Assembly (NCBI GenBank): GCA_041391425.1
Contig: JAWKNZ010000003.1
Coordinates: 186,001 to 250,000 of the forward strand
Direction of reading: 5' to 3'
Length of the DNA: 64,000 nt
DNA from: JAWKNZ01 sp041391425
Lineage (GTDB): Bacteria; Bdellovibrionota_B; Oligoflexia; Oligoflexales; JAWKNZ01
The position numbers were made by a program, and so were the translations under genes. Of this stretch, positions 17,749 through 26,921 are shown one piece after another. The notes below the pieces were generated by a model. The model searched no databases, was not told where the DNA came from, and worked only from the letters and a program-made list of their open reading frames with translations. Numbering within the stretch: the first letter of the stretch is position 1; each line of letters opens with the position of its first letter.

Positions 17749-18027
17749 TTATATGTTTTTGCTTTGTAAAAACTTAACGATTTCTTCTACGCTTACATCG
17801 TTTGGAGAAGAATCACCATTCTCGCTTTTGGAGCTGAATATTTCTTTGAAGTCTAGTTCATATTTGATAGCCTTTTCAAGCTCGCAACTAATATCAAGAA
17901 AATCGATAGACTCTGCGCCTAGGTCTTCTACAATTTTAGAGCTCGCTTTGACCTCATCTGCATCCATGTCTAAAACTGTGCAGATAGATTCTTGAACAGC
18001 TGCAAATAATTCATTTTCAGATCTCAT
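17749..18027 (-). CDS. Acyl carrier protein
   Basis: A 92-residue ACP. ATG 18027 is preferred because AAGGAG lies 8 nt upstream; a longer frame would overlap that site. The 4'-phosphopantetheine site is Ser in GAESIDFLD, after the EDL turn typical of ACPs. The C-terminal half is longer than E. coli AcpP, with a Ser/Asn-rich insert before the last helix. It begins 3 nt after the stop of the upstream ketosynthase-like gene. A dedicated ACP within the operon supports a specialised acyl pathway rather than housekeeping fatty acid synthesis. Confidence 0.9.
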   Translation of the reverse strand: MRSENELFAAVQESICTVLDMDADEVKASSKIVEDLGAESIDFLDISCELEKAIKYELDFKEIFSSKSENGDSSPNDVSVEEIVKFLQSKNI

Positions 18028-18029
18028 TG

Positions 18030-18794
18030 TTACAACTCCTTGCAATTCATTAATAAAGTGATCAATGGATCGGCGATCCCAAAGTGATCACCGGTTGATT
18101 TGTTTCTATAAGTATTAAGTTTCTTGCTTAGAAGATCCTTATTCTCACTCTTTGTAATAACTAATGCTGCACCACCTTCTGATAAGATTAGTGTAGGCTG
18201 TACTTCAGCCCTGGTTTTTTTTGCTAGTAGTGGATCGTCGAGGCTAAATGCGCTACAGACTAAAGCGGCCTTAATAATATTGTTATTGAGATCGAATTCT
18301 GCTTGTTCCATGGCCTGATAGGCTCCTTCGCTCCCATGAGTATAAGTATTTATCGGGCCCATAACGCCAAGAAAGATTCCCAATTGCGCTGGTGCTAAAT
18401 TGGGTAGTTGTTTTAAGTAGTGTTTAGGGCTACGGTTTTTCTTGTACAAATTTGCAAACTCTTCTCTATCAATATCTAAAAGTTCTTTTGCACACTGGTA
18501 GTCCTCAGGACCATGGTTTATCGCACAGTATATTCCAACGCTGAAAGGATCGTCTTCTAAATATGAAGCTAAGATCTCTTTGCTTTCTAAAGCAGTAGCT
18601 GACAGGATCACTGAAGAGCGGCTCATTGAGCGGTAAGCTTTACGATCAGGTAATGCGACAATCTCTTTATCTGCTTTTTCAATGATACGGGTATTTTCGA
18701 TAGATAGACCCTTATCATAAATATCATAGCTTAATGAGCGAATTGAGCTGTCACTTTCTGGGCATACTTTTTTTGACCAAATTATTTGAGACAA
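18030..18794 (-). CDS. Ketosynthase-like protein lacking the catalytic Cys
   Basis: A 254-residue protein that resembles the N-terminal half of beta-ketoacyl synthases: ALESKEIL, an SVGIYCA strand and a GPINTYTHGSEGAYQAMEQA segment at the nucleophile position. Here the Cys is replaced, with Gly/Ser where ACASG occurs in active enzymes. The C-terminal half of a KAS, with both catalytic His, is absent, so it is about 150 residues short. A TTG start at 18794 is supported by AAAGGAG 7-8 nt upstream. It may act as a partner subunit, like a chain-length factor, or be an assembly protein. It lies 3 nt before the ACP gene. Confidence 0.75.
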   Translation of the reverse strand: MSQIIWSKKVCPESDSSIRSLSYDIYDKGLSIENTRIIEKADKEIVALPDRKAYRSMSRSSVILSATALESKEILASYLEDDPFSVGIYCAINHGPEDYQCAKELLDIDREEFANLYKKNRSPKHYLKQLPNLAPAQLGIFLGVMGPINTYTHGSEGAYQAMEQAEFDLNNNIIKAALVCSAFSLDDPLLAKKTRAEVQPTLILSEGGAALVITKSENKDLLSKKLNTYRNKSTGDHFGIADPLITLLMNCKEL

Positions 18795-18878
18795 TGTGAT
18801 ACTCCTTTCGCTATGTGATGAAGGTATAAAAAGTTTGACTTTGATAAGGTGAGTGGTGTCTTCATTTGAGTAAAGCTA

Positions 18879-19331
18879 TTAATCTCTCACTATATTATTG
18901 GCAGCACACCACTCAGACATTACTGGATCTTTCCAGTTTGTATCTGCTGTTTCAGCAGGTAAAATGCCATACATAATGGTAGCTTTTGATACTGTTTTAT
19001 CATCTACTTCGACCCGACCATTAGCCAACGCATAAGATTTGGCCAGCTTTTCAATTTCGACAAAAATTTTACACTGGTCTCCAGGGCGAATGTTGTGGAT
19101 GAATTTGGCACTTTTTACGGATCCAAGGATGGGGAGGATGCTATTGTCGGCGAGCTTAATCGCCTTACCACCTGTAGTTGCCATCATTTCTATTTGTAAA
19201 ACCCCGGGAACAATAGGAAATCCATGAAAGTGGTCCATAAAAAACATTTCAGAGCGGGTAAAGCTTTTTAATCCTACAATTTGTTTACCAGGTGTACATT
19301 CTAATATCCGATCAATCAAGTACCAGCGCAT
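18879..19331 (-). CDS. FabZ/FabA-type hotdog dehydratase
   Basis: A 150-residue single hotdog protein with DHFHGFPIVPGVLQIEMMA, the HFxGxPxxPGVLxxExMA signature containing the catalytic His and, on the long helix, Glu. It should dehydrate 3-hydroxyacyl-ACP. GGGAG lies 6 nt before ATG 19331. A C-terminal extension (about residues 125-150, with a WKDPVMSEWC stretch) is not typical of FabZ. It lies between the acyl-AMP ligase and ketosynthase-like genes. Confidence 0.82.
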   Translation of the reverse strand: MRWYLIDRILECTPGKQIVGLKSFTRSEMFFMDHFHGFPIVPGVLQIEMMATTGGKAIKLADNSILPILGSVKSAKFIHNIRPGDQCKIFVEIEKLAKSYALANGRVEVDDKTVSKATIMYGILPAETADTNWKDPVMSEWCAANNIVRD

Positions 19332-19358
19332 GTGCAGCTCCCACAGAGAATTGAATGA

Positions 19359-21047
19359 CTATAGCAGATGGAAATGGCAACCGAAGGCAGCCTTGCCAAT
19401 ATAGCTAAATTTATCTTGCCTTTTCCAAAGTTTTTCTGCTTTGGGGTGGTCCATTTTTCCATTAGCTAACTTAGGAATGTCTGTGACCACTATTTGTTTA
19501 GGAACCTTGTATGGTTCTAACTTTGACTTTAAATTTCGAATGAGCTCGTTTTTCCACTCTTTCGCGTGGAGCTCAATGTTTTCCCTATCTACTTCAATAA
19601 GTAAAATAGGTTTTAGACCTTTTTGCTCACATGGCACAGCTACGCATTTTGCCTTTAAGACAGAGGAGAGCTCGATAGCATACTGTTCGATTTCTTTTGG
19701 CGCAATTTTTCTGCCGTTGGATTTAAAAACGTGGTCTTTTCGTCCTTGGATGACCAATAAACCTTCTTTGCTTACATAGCCATAATCACCGGTGGCTAAA
19801 AAACCGTCTTCAGTGATTTGGGAAGGAATACCTGCTTCATAGCCAAGCATTAAGTTGGGTCCTTTAACATGAATTTCCCCAATAGCTTCATGTGGTAAAT
19901 TATTACCATGCTCATCGCGAATGTTAACTTCTTGGCCTGGTAGAGGATAACCTGCTGAATCTTTATCAAAATGAGGATCATCACTTGAAATCATAGTGAC
20001 GCGTATTGCCTCTGTTAATCCATAGCCTTTATAAATTAAGGCATTTGGAAAAAGCTCTCGGGCTAGTTCGAGGTGTTTTGCGCTTATATGACCACCTGCG
20101 AGTTGAAGAAGTTTAACTTTTTCAGCAGCAGGTAAGTTGCGTTTGACCTTTTCGTCTTTGCAATATTTCAACATATCGCTGATTAAGGCAGTAAAGGTCC
20201 CGCTCGATTGTTGGATCAATCGGTACCATTTTCCAGTGCACAGTTCTGTGTTGATAATAATAGATTTACCACCAGCAAAAAAAGTTGGTAAAAATTGAGT
20301 GATTAATGCCATTGTGTGAAATATTGGCAAGGTGATCGTGGCTGTCGTTGTTTCATCTAGGCTTAGTTTATCGATCAACAGATCTACCATGTAGCTTAGC
20401 GATTCTTCAGAAATTTTTACCCCTTTTGATTTACCCGTTGATCCTGACGTGTAAAGTATCAGAGCTGTGTTTGTTTCGGGGAGGGGCTTTTTAAAATATT
20501 CTTCTGTTTTTCTATTATTAACTTCAACAATATCAAAGCTTTGATTAAGCTCTATATGAGGTATAGGCGAAAGGCTTGGCATATTTCTTTTGTGGCTATG
20601 CGGATAAGTGACGATCGCATGTAAATCGTTTTCAATGATGATATCTTCTAGAGATTTTTCGTTGACCCAGTGGTTGAGTATAACAGGAACCCGCTCGGCC
20701 ATCATAACAGCTAAAATAGAAAGTGATTGTGTGGTTCCAGGAGGAAACAGAATCGCTACTCTGGCTCTTACTGGAGTTAGCGCTTGGATTTGATCTTTTA
20801 TTTTTTTTGCAATTTCTAGGCACTTCTGCCCTGTTAACTCATCATCTTCATCGCCCAGTATACTTGAATATGCACGCATATTAAAAACGTCTTCAATGCG
20901 TTGAGATAATTTTACTTTTATTTTGTTTGATTGCAGGGAGTTTCTGTTTTTTTCAAAAAAAGATAACCAACTAAGATCTGCAAAAGTACGCATTGCCGTC
21001 ATATTAGATGGTAGTTTGGATATTCTATTTGGTCTTAGGTTCAACAT
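19359..21047 (-). CDS. Fatty acyl-AMP/CoA ligase, first gene of acyl cluster
   Basis: A 562-residue adenylate-forming enzyme with P-loop ILYTSGSTGKSKG, the YGLTEA motif, ATGDYG (about residue 420) and the hinge QGRKDHVFKSNGRKIAP. The C-terminus has the ANGKMD catalytic Lys. It should activate a carboxylic acid as acyl-AMP for transfer to CoA or to the neighbouring ACP. As the first gene of the cluster and with no acyltransferase present, loading a starter acid onto ACP is the natural role. Residues 1-60 are not typical of the family. ATG 21047 follows GAGAG. Confidence 0.88.
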   Translation of the reverse strand: MLNLRPNRISKLPSNMTAMRTFADLSWLSFFEKNRNSLQSNKIKVKLSQRIEDVFNMRAYSSILGDEDDELTGQKCLEIAKKIKDQIQALTPVRARVAILFPPGTTQSLSILAVMMAERVPVILNHWVNEKSLEDIIIENDLHAIVTYPHSHKRNMPSLSPIPHIELNQSFDIVEVNNRKTEEYFKKPLPETNTALILYTSGSTGKSKGVKISEESLSYMVDLLIDKLSLDETTTATITLPIFHTMALITQFLPTFFAGGKSIIINTELCTGKWYRLIQQSSGTFTALISDMLKYCKDEKVKRNLPAAEKVKLLQLAGGHISAKHLELARELFPNALIYKGYGLTEAIRVTMISSDDPHFDKDSAGYPLPGQEVNIRDEHGNNLPHEAIGEIHVKGPNLMLGYEAGIPSQITEDGFLATGDYGYVSKEGLLVIQGRKDHVFKSNGRKIAPKEIEQYAIELSSVLKAKCVAVPCEQKGLKPILLIEVDRENIELHAKEWKNELIRNLKSKLEPYKVPKQIVVTDIPKLANGKMDHPKAEKLWKRQDKFSYIGKAAFGCHFHLL

Positions 21048-21739
21048 TTTACTCTCGGCCTAATTCAGCTGGTTAGCGTTCAGTTTATCTCGTTATAACT
21101 GGAACAGAAGGGCACTGCTTTGGTGCGAATACCAATAAAACATCCACAAATATTAGAAAGGATATTAATAGAAAGTCCATGATCGAACTTACCACGGATT
21201 GAGGCAATTAGATTGTTGGGCGATACTATTAAAATTCCCATAAAGCCATTCTCACTAGTTAAAAAGCCCGTAAAACTGTAATTATTAGGAATACGTTAGT
21301 TCAATTCAAAATTCCTACCACATCCCGCCAATAATGCATATAGCAACTTATGTACCATGAGCCGTTTTTAAAGTTTTTTAATGAAATTAATTAAAAACAT
21401 GTCATTTTTGTAGGTTGGAGGCGCGGTTCGAGCGTACAGGGTGGTATTAAAATGATTAAATTGTTTATTTTTTAGTCATTTTTGGTATCAATTTGACAAT
21501 TTGAATATGGCAGTGATGAGCCATTTTATTCATCAGCATAATTTTTCTCCGTTGCCGGAGGTAATTTTGCTAGGGTGATACTTCAAAGCGCGTTAATGTG
21601 TATGATCTCAACGTACACACAACAAAATATTAGAGCTATAGATTTATAATCAGGGCGTACTTTGTGGCAGGCTGGACAGTTCTCGTAAATTTCAGATTAA
21701 TTCGTCTTAGGGATAAAGTTTGACGCAGATTGAAATGGT
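21048..21739. other. Divergent intergenic region, cluster promoter expected
   Basis: About 690 bp between the acyl-ligase gene (leftward) and the glycosyltransferase-like gene (rightward). It must hold promoters for both, but I could not identify clear -35/-10 elements. There is a small CTCC..GGAG hairpin near 21546-21560. No RNA gene or frame longer than 60 codons is visible. Confidence 0.5.
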
Positions 21740-23011
21740 ATGAAAAATTTTCAGATTGAAAAATATTTAAACTATTACGCTGAGCCTGAGGCATTCATTT
21801 TTAACAATGTTGTGAAAGAAGGCTTAAGAGGGTGTTTGAGCAGCACATGGGATCGAGTGGTATCTGTCCCTATTTGTGCAGAATTTGAAAATATAGTTAA
21901 GCTACTTGAGGGTTTTTGTCGTAGTGCCGAGCACGCCCGTGCTAAGATCCTTGTTCTGCTGGTTTTGAATCATAGAAAGACTGCAGATCAAAAAACTAAG
22001 GAAGATAATCATAAAACCTGGCACTTTTTTTCCAATAAATCATCCAAATGTAGTCAAGTCTATAGATCGGAGTCTGCAAGATTTTTGTTGACTGAATGGA
22101 AGGTGGGCGTGGACGTGCTCATTGTTGACAAGTTTTCCGATGGGAGCGAGCTGCATGTGAAGCAGGGGGTTGGATTGGCGCGAAAAATTGGCGCAGACAT
22201 CGCTACAATGTTGTGTGCTTATAGGTTGGTTCATTTTCCCATCATTTTTAATACGGATGGAGATGCACAGGTCGGCCGTGATTATTTTAGCCTTAAAGAG
22301 TTTGATGTTTTTCCGGGAGAAGCTGATACTTATTTGAACGATTTTTTTCATGAAACTCCTGCAGACATGCCATTCTTCCAAAGAAAGGCAATACAAGTGT
22401 ATGAGTCGTATATGGCCACGTATGTTCATGGCCTTGAAGAGGCAGGTAGCCCTTATGCATACCATTCATTGGGAAGCATTATTGCGACTCATGTGAGCGC
22501 TTATGTTTCAGTGCGAGGTTTTCCAAAAAGGCAAGCGGGCGAAGATTTCTATTTGCTTAATAAATTAGCCAAAGTTGGAAAGATCCATAGGCGCAGTCTT
22601 AGTGAACCGATCATTTTACAAGCGAGGATTTCGAGACGTGTCCCTTTTGGAACAGGACCAGCAATTGAAAAAATATCCTCGCTTTTAGAAAATGGTGATG
22701 ACATAAGCTCTTATCAGTACGATAAGAGGCTATTTGCGGCTCTCAAATCTTGGCTATTTGCTGCATATTCTTTTCTGCAAAAGCATGGGGACTTTAAAAC
22801 CGTATTCTTGGCGCAGTTAGACTTCTTTGGGCTTTTGCCGTTCGAATCAGCGTTGTTAAAATATCTTACGGATTCTGGCGCTATTGACGCTCTAGCAAGG
22901 GCAGATAGGTGCAGTGAATGTAGGATACGAGCGGTAAAAAATTTTAATGATTGGTTTGATGCATTTAGGACTATGAAGCTGGTTCATCATGTGCGCAGTC
23001 ATATTTTATAA
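21740..23011 (+). CDS. Glycosyltransferase-2-like protein of uncharacterised family
   Basis: A 423-residue protein with a VVSVPICAEFENI strand, GVGLARKIGADIAT, FNTDGDAQV with a DxD-like metal-binding site, a YESYMATYV helix and a long motif SPYAYHSLGSIIATHVSAYV with GEDFYLLNKLA. This combination occurs in a group of family-2 glycosyltransferase-like hypothetical proteins in proteobacteria. There is no signal peptide or membrane helix. The GEDF..NKLA motif fits the acceptor-base ED of GT2 enzymes. Sugar donor and acceptor are unknown. It is divergent to the acyl-chain cluster, so sugar addition to its product is possible but unsupported. Confidence 0.7.
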   Translation: MKNFQIEKYLNYYAEPEAFIFNNVVKEGLRGCLSSTWDRVVSVPICAEFENIVKLLEGFCRSAEHARAKILVLLVLNHRKTADQKTKEDNHKTWHFFSNKSSKCSQVYRSESARFLLTEWKVGVDVLIVDKFSDGSELHVKQGVGLARKIGADIATMLCAYRLVHFPIIFNTDGDAQVGRDYFSLKEFDVFPGEADTYLNDFFHETPADMPFFQRKAIQVYESYMATYVHGLEEAGSPYAYHSLGSIIATHVSAYVSVRGFPKRQAGEDFYLLNKLAKVGKIHRRSLSEPIILQARISRRVPFGTGPAIEKISSLLENGDDISSYQYDKRLFAALKSWLFAAYSFLQKHGDFKTVFLAQLDFFGLLPFESALLKYLTDSGAIDALARADRCSECRIRAVKNFNDWFDAFRTMKLVHHVRSHIL

Positions 23012-23044
23012 GTATGTTACTTATTACCACAATTAGACAGCCTC

Positions 23045-24952
23045 TCAATTGCTGATCTCGGATTTACCTATTATCGCCAATGATAGATCTATTCGACCAA
23101 ACGGTGCTGAAAGTTGGATTCCTTGGATATCGTTTCCAAGCTTTTCGATCATTTCTCTTGCTATTTCTACTCCAAGCTTTCTCGCATCTTGTGGGCTTTG
23201 AGTTTTTGCAATGCGCTCCATTATTTTTGCGGGAATAATAATTCCAGGCACTTCATTATTCATAAACAAGGCGTTTCGATAGCTTAACAAAGGCCATACT
23301 CCTGCTATGATTGGTATGTGTATATTATTTTTATCGATGTGATCCAAGAATTTACGAACAGCGTCTACATCGAAAACAGGTTGTGTAATGGCCCAAGCGG
23401 CTCCAGCCTTAACTTTCCATTTAAAACGGTTCATTTCGTAAGCAAAATCACGATGGCCAGGGTTGACTCCGACTCCGATTGAGAGTGCGGTAGGCTCCCC
23501 GATGGATCGGTTGCCGAGATCAATCCCTCCATTTAGACTGTGCACCATATTAGTTAAGCCAATTGAGTCGACATCGAAAACTCCAGTCGCATCTGGATAG
23601 TTGCCAAGCTTCGGAGGGTCACCGGTAATTAGGAGCACATTGCGTAAGCCTACAGCATGAGCGCCAAGCATATCGGATTGCATTCCTAAAAGGTTTCTAT
23701 CACGGCAACAATAATGCAGGACAGTTTCTATTCCTGCTGATTGTTCAATCATTACTGCTGTCAATATTGCGCTCATGCGGGCGCTTGCTCTGGGGCCGTC
23801 GGGGATGTTTATGGCGTGAATACCAGCAATTTTTAATTCTTTTGATTGTTGGATGATTTTGCTAGTGGAGACTCCTGAAGGAGGAAGTAATTCGACTGAG
23901 TATACTCTTTCTCCATTAGCAATTTTAGCAGCCCAAAGAGATTTTTTTTGCTCTGAAACCCGCTCGACCGGTGCTTCTTTTTCTTTATTTCTATGTTCAT
24001 AGATATCCATATTTTCATTTTTTAGTCTGTGGATTGATGTTCTACTTGTTGATTTTGACATGGCTGAAGCTTGTCTAATCATATTAGCCATGGCCTTTAT
24101 GTGTTCGGGTGATGTACCACAGCATCCTCCAACGAACTGAATTCCAGCCTGCAAAAAATCTTTTGCAAAGTGGGCCATATACTCAGGAGTACTCATATAA
24201 ATTTGCCTGCCATCAATTTCCTTAGGGAGGCCAGCATTGGGCTCGAGGCAGATAGGGAGTTTCGTTACCGATCTTATTTTTTCAATTGATGACATCATCG
24301 GCTGAGGACCTACGGAGCAATTTAATCCGACGACAGATACCTGCCATTCATCTAACTTTTTCATTGCCCACTCTACAGGCGTCCCGTATATGGTTTTACC
24401 ATCTGGATTTATAACGATCATTGCGATGATAGGTATTTCAGGATTAATTTTTCGGCATGCTTCGATGGCTTGTTGGATTTCGCTTATGTCTGAAAATGTT
24501 TCCAGTGCAATGAGATCAACGCCTCCTTGTAAAAGGGCAGCTATTTGTTCACTGAACATCTCTTGTGCTTTTTCTAAGGAGGTTGGTCCTAGAGGTTCGA
24601 TGCGTACACCTAGTGGTCCGACACTTCCTGCGACCCAGTATTTGTCTCCGGCTGCCTTGCGGGCTAGCTTTGCAGCCGCTAAATTAATTTCTGAGACTTT
24701 TTCTTGTAGGTTATGCCCTTTTAATTTAGTTCGATTTGCTCCCCAGCTATTTGTTGTTATGACCTGTGCACCAGCGCTTATATAAGCTTTGTGAAGTTCT
24801 TCTACAATTGCTGGATTTGAAAGGTTTGCTTCTTCGAAACATCGATTGATAAAAATTCCATGATTATATAACTCAGTGCCAACAGCACCATCAAATAGCA
24901 ACTGTGTATTGCTGGAGATTATTTCTTTAAATGGTACTCTAGTCTCTTTCAT
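23045..24952 (-). CDS. Bifunctional homocysteine S-methyltransferase / methylenetetrahydrofolate reductase
   Basis: A 635-residue fusion like Bacillus YitJ. Residues about 1-300 form a homocysteine methyltransferase with zinc ligands in LNCSVGP and VGGCCGTSPEH. Residues about 340-635 form a MetF-like TIM barrel with VELLPPSG, LLITGDPPKLG, a QPVFDVDAV strand and APFGRI. It produces 5-methyl-THF and methylates homocysteine to methionine. The C-terminal GIQLSAPFGR is intact. The gene is single-copy in the window and lies alone between the glycosyltransferase-like and TPR operon genes. Separate metE/metH cannot be excluded elsewhere. Confidence 0.92.
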   Translation of the reverse strand: MKETRVPFKEIISSNTQLLFDGAVGTELYNHGIFINRCFEEANLSNPAIVEELHKAYISAGAQVITTNSWGANRTKLKGHNLQEKVSEINLAAAKLARKAAGDKYWVAGSVGPLGVRIEPLGPTSLEKAQEMFSEQIAALLQGGVDLIALETFSDISEIQQAIEACRKINPEIPIIAMIVINPDGKTIYGTPVEWAMKKLDEWQVSVVGLNCSVGPQPMMSSIEKIRSVTKLPICLEPNAGLPKEIDGRQIYMSTPEYMAHFAKDFLQAGIQFVGGCCGTSPEHIKAMANMIRQASAMSKSTSRTSIHRLKNENMDIYEHRNKEKEAPVERVSEQKKSLWAAKIANGERVYSVELLPPSGVSTSKIIQQSKELKIAGIHAINIPDGPRASARMSAILTAVMIEQSAGIETVLHYCCRDRNLLGMQSDMLGAHAVGLRNVLLITGDPPKLGNYPDATGVFDVDSIGLTNMVHSLNGGIDLGNRSIGEPTALSIGVGVNPGHRDFAYEMNRFKWKVKAGAAWAITQPVFDVDAVRKFLDHIDKNNIHIPIIAGVWPLLSYRNALFMNNEVPGIIIPAKIMERIAKTQSPQDARKLGVEIAREMIEKLGNDIQGIQLSAPFGRIDLSLAIIGKSEISN

Positions 24953-24989
24953 AAATGTAACTCTTCAATTTTATTATTATATTGTGCCT

Positions 24990-25871
24990 TCATAAGCTTC
25001 TAATTGAAACCTTGCCAGCTCCCTTTTCTTGCGCACTAAATATACGCTGGACCTTATCGTAGACAAATCGATAGGTTTGGTTAGCTTCTTGCAATTTTAA
25101 TAAAACTCTAAGCGATTCAGTGTAATTTTTTTCCTGCATAAATGAAATAATGGTTAGCGCTGCTATGGTTTCGTCTTTTAAAACATCTGGATTTACTTGA
25201 AGCAAGTATTTTATAACAATGGAAGGATTGATATTCAGGTTATGCTTTATTCTAATGGAATTAGACATTAAAGAAATTAGAATACAATATAAATCATTTT
25301 GATTTGTGATAGAAGCTATGTCTGACTTTGCCTTCTCTATATTTTTTTGTAGGCCAACTATCATTTTTTGAATTTTATGACTAAGTATACATTTAGGATT
25401 ATCGAATTTAAAGGAATAAGAAAGTTTATTCCAATCTCTCTTCTCTGCACCTTTTTTTAATGATTTTGCTATAACAGGTAAATGTGAATTGATGTCTTTA
25501 TCAAATTTATTAGCTACTGAAAGGAAAATGCTGTTTTTTTCTTTTTTTTCTAGCTTTGCCCTTTGTTGTTTTAGGCGCTGCATGACTTTTTGAGTTTCTA
25601 ATATATGCTGATCTTTTATTGTTGAGCTTTGTAATGCGAAATAAGCTCGAAACCAAAGCTCTGGTGAAATCTTGTCGTTGTCATTTTGTTGCACGTTATC
25701 TTCTATTGAAACGTATTCATTTATAAATATGGATGAAACGAGATAGCTTCTAGCCCAGTGTTTGTAAGAGGTTTCTTTATTTATATTGGCCTTCAATATA
25801 GATTGATGATATAGGCTTAATAGTAGCAATATCATTGTTTTGTTAAATACATTTACTTTTGTTAGTATCAA
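24990..25871 (-). CDS. Hypothetical exported protein, last gene of TPR operon
   Basis: A 293-residue protein with a Sec signal (about 28 residues, cleavage after LKA) and a helical mature domain rich in Lys, Ile and Asn. It lies 85 bp downstream of the TPR lipoprotein gene on the same strand, so it is probably the third member of that operon. No recognised family; the all-helical composition may reflect degenerate TPR-like repeats. Confidence 0.6.
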   Translation of the reverse strand: MILTKVNVFNKTMILLLLSLYHQSILKANINKETSYKHWARSYLVSSIFINEYVSIEDNVQQNDNDKISPELWFRAYFALQSSTIKDQHILETQKVMQRLKQQRAKLEKKEKNSIFLSVANKFDKDINSHLPVIAKSLKKGAEKRDWNKLSYSFKFDNPKCILSHKIQKMIVGLQKNIEKAKSDIASITNQNDLYCILISLMSNSIRIKHNLNINPSIVIKYLLQVNPDVLKDETIAALTIISFMQEKNYTESLRVLLKLQEANQTYRFVYDKVQRIFSAQEKGAGKVSIRSL

Positions 25872-25955
25872 AGTTTGCTCCAGAATATGAACCAGCCGAA
25901 ATTTATTTAGGTTGGTATAAGAGTGTGGAAGAGCGTTTATGAGAAAAATTTACAG

Positions 25956-26921
25956 TTATTTAGATTCTCCGGTTAATACCTCTTCAGTGCGAGCATCGCC
26001 GCCAATTTCTTTGTTGGCAAATTTGTCATCAGTCGATTGCTTCTCTCCTTTGATTTTTCTCATTAATGCCTGTGCTCTCTGGCGCAAATCAGTATATCCG
26101 GGTCTGTCACTATCTGCAATTTTTGCTAAGGTAGTTTCTGCTTTTTTATTGTTTTTGAGGCCAAATTGATAAACTAACGCTAAGTAATAGAGTGCTGGAA
26201 TATCATCGGTATCCCTATCAATGATGTCTTTTAAGGCATCCTCAGCGTTCTTGAATTTACTTAGCCTTAAAGATGAGATTCCATAGCCCAGTAGAGCTGG
26301 TTGGCATTTTGCACAACGGATAGACGTTGTTCTGAAGGTGCTGACTGCAGCATTTGAATTTCCAATCTCTAGATAAAGTTGTCCTAAATTAAGGCCGGCA
26401 GCGATTTCCTTTTTATTGCTATTAATAGCTTTGACAAAAGTCTGCTCTGCTAGCTTATATTCTCTTACGCTTCTCGCATTGGCTACTCTTGAAAGTCCAA
26501 TAATATTTAATGCATGGGAGCTTAATTTCGGATGATTTTCAATAATAGATGCATAATAAGCTGCTAAATCATATTGCCGACTTTGTGCCAATGAAGAAGC
26601 TAAAGTTAATATTGCTTCTGGTTGATTGGGGTTTGCTGCAAGGTATTTGCGAACTTTTCGTTCAGCTTCTAGGGATTTTCCCAATGCTAAAAGCCCTTGA
26701 ATTTTCTTTAATTCATTTTTCTCGCTCTTTTGTATATCAAGCCATTTTTGTCTACTATATGGGCTGATTGTCGAGTATTGAGAGCCGGCTTTAATTATTA
26801 CGATATTGTCATCGACTGAATTAAACAGTCCGCCACCTAGTTGCTCTTTGTTTTGCGTTGAACAAGCGCTTATGCTTGTAAATAGTACGAATATTTTAGT
26901 GATGATTTTGATCCGATTCAA
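25956..26921 (-). CDS. TPR lipoprotein
   Basis: A 321-residue protein with a signal ending in SISAC, a lipobox. It has several tetratricopeptide repeats in the middle (for example NPNQPEAILTLASSLAQ, AAGLNLGQLYLEIGNSNAAV and PALLGYGISSLRLS), then an acidic/basic tail. TPR lipoproteins usually hold protein complexes at the outer membrane. Its ATG overlaps the stop of the 1039-residue upstream gene by 4 nt (ATGA), with GGAG just upstream, indicating coupling. Together the pair recalls gltD/gltE of gliding bacteria; I treat this as a guess. Confidence 0.75.
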   Translation of the reverse strand: MNRIKIITKIFVLFTSISACSTQNKEQLGGGLFNSVDDNIVIIKAGSQYSTISPYSRQKWLDIQKSEKNELKKIQGLLALGKSLEAERKVRKYLAANPNQPEAILTLASSLAQSRQYDLAAYYASIIENHPKLSSHALNIIGLSRVANARSVREYKLAEQTFVKAINSNKKEIAAGLNLGQLYLEIGNSNAAVSTFRTTSIRCAKCQPALLGYGISSLRLSKFKNAEDALKDIIDRDTDDIPALYYLALVYQFGLKNNKKAETTLAKIADSDRPGYTDLRQRAQALMRKIKGEKQSTDDKFANKEIGGDARTEEVLTGESK

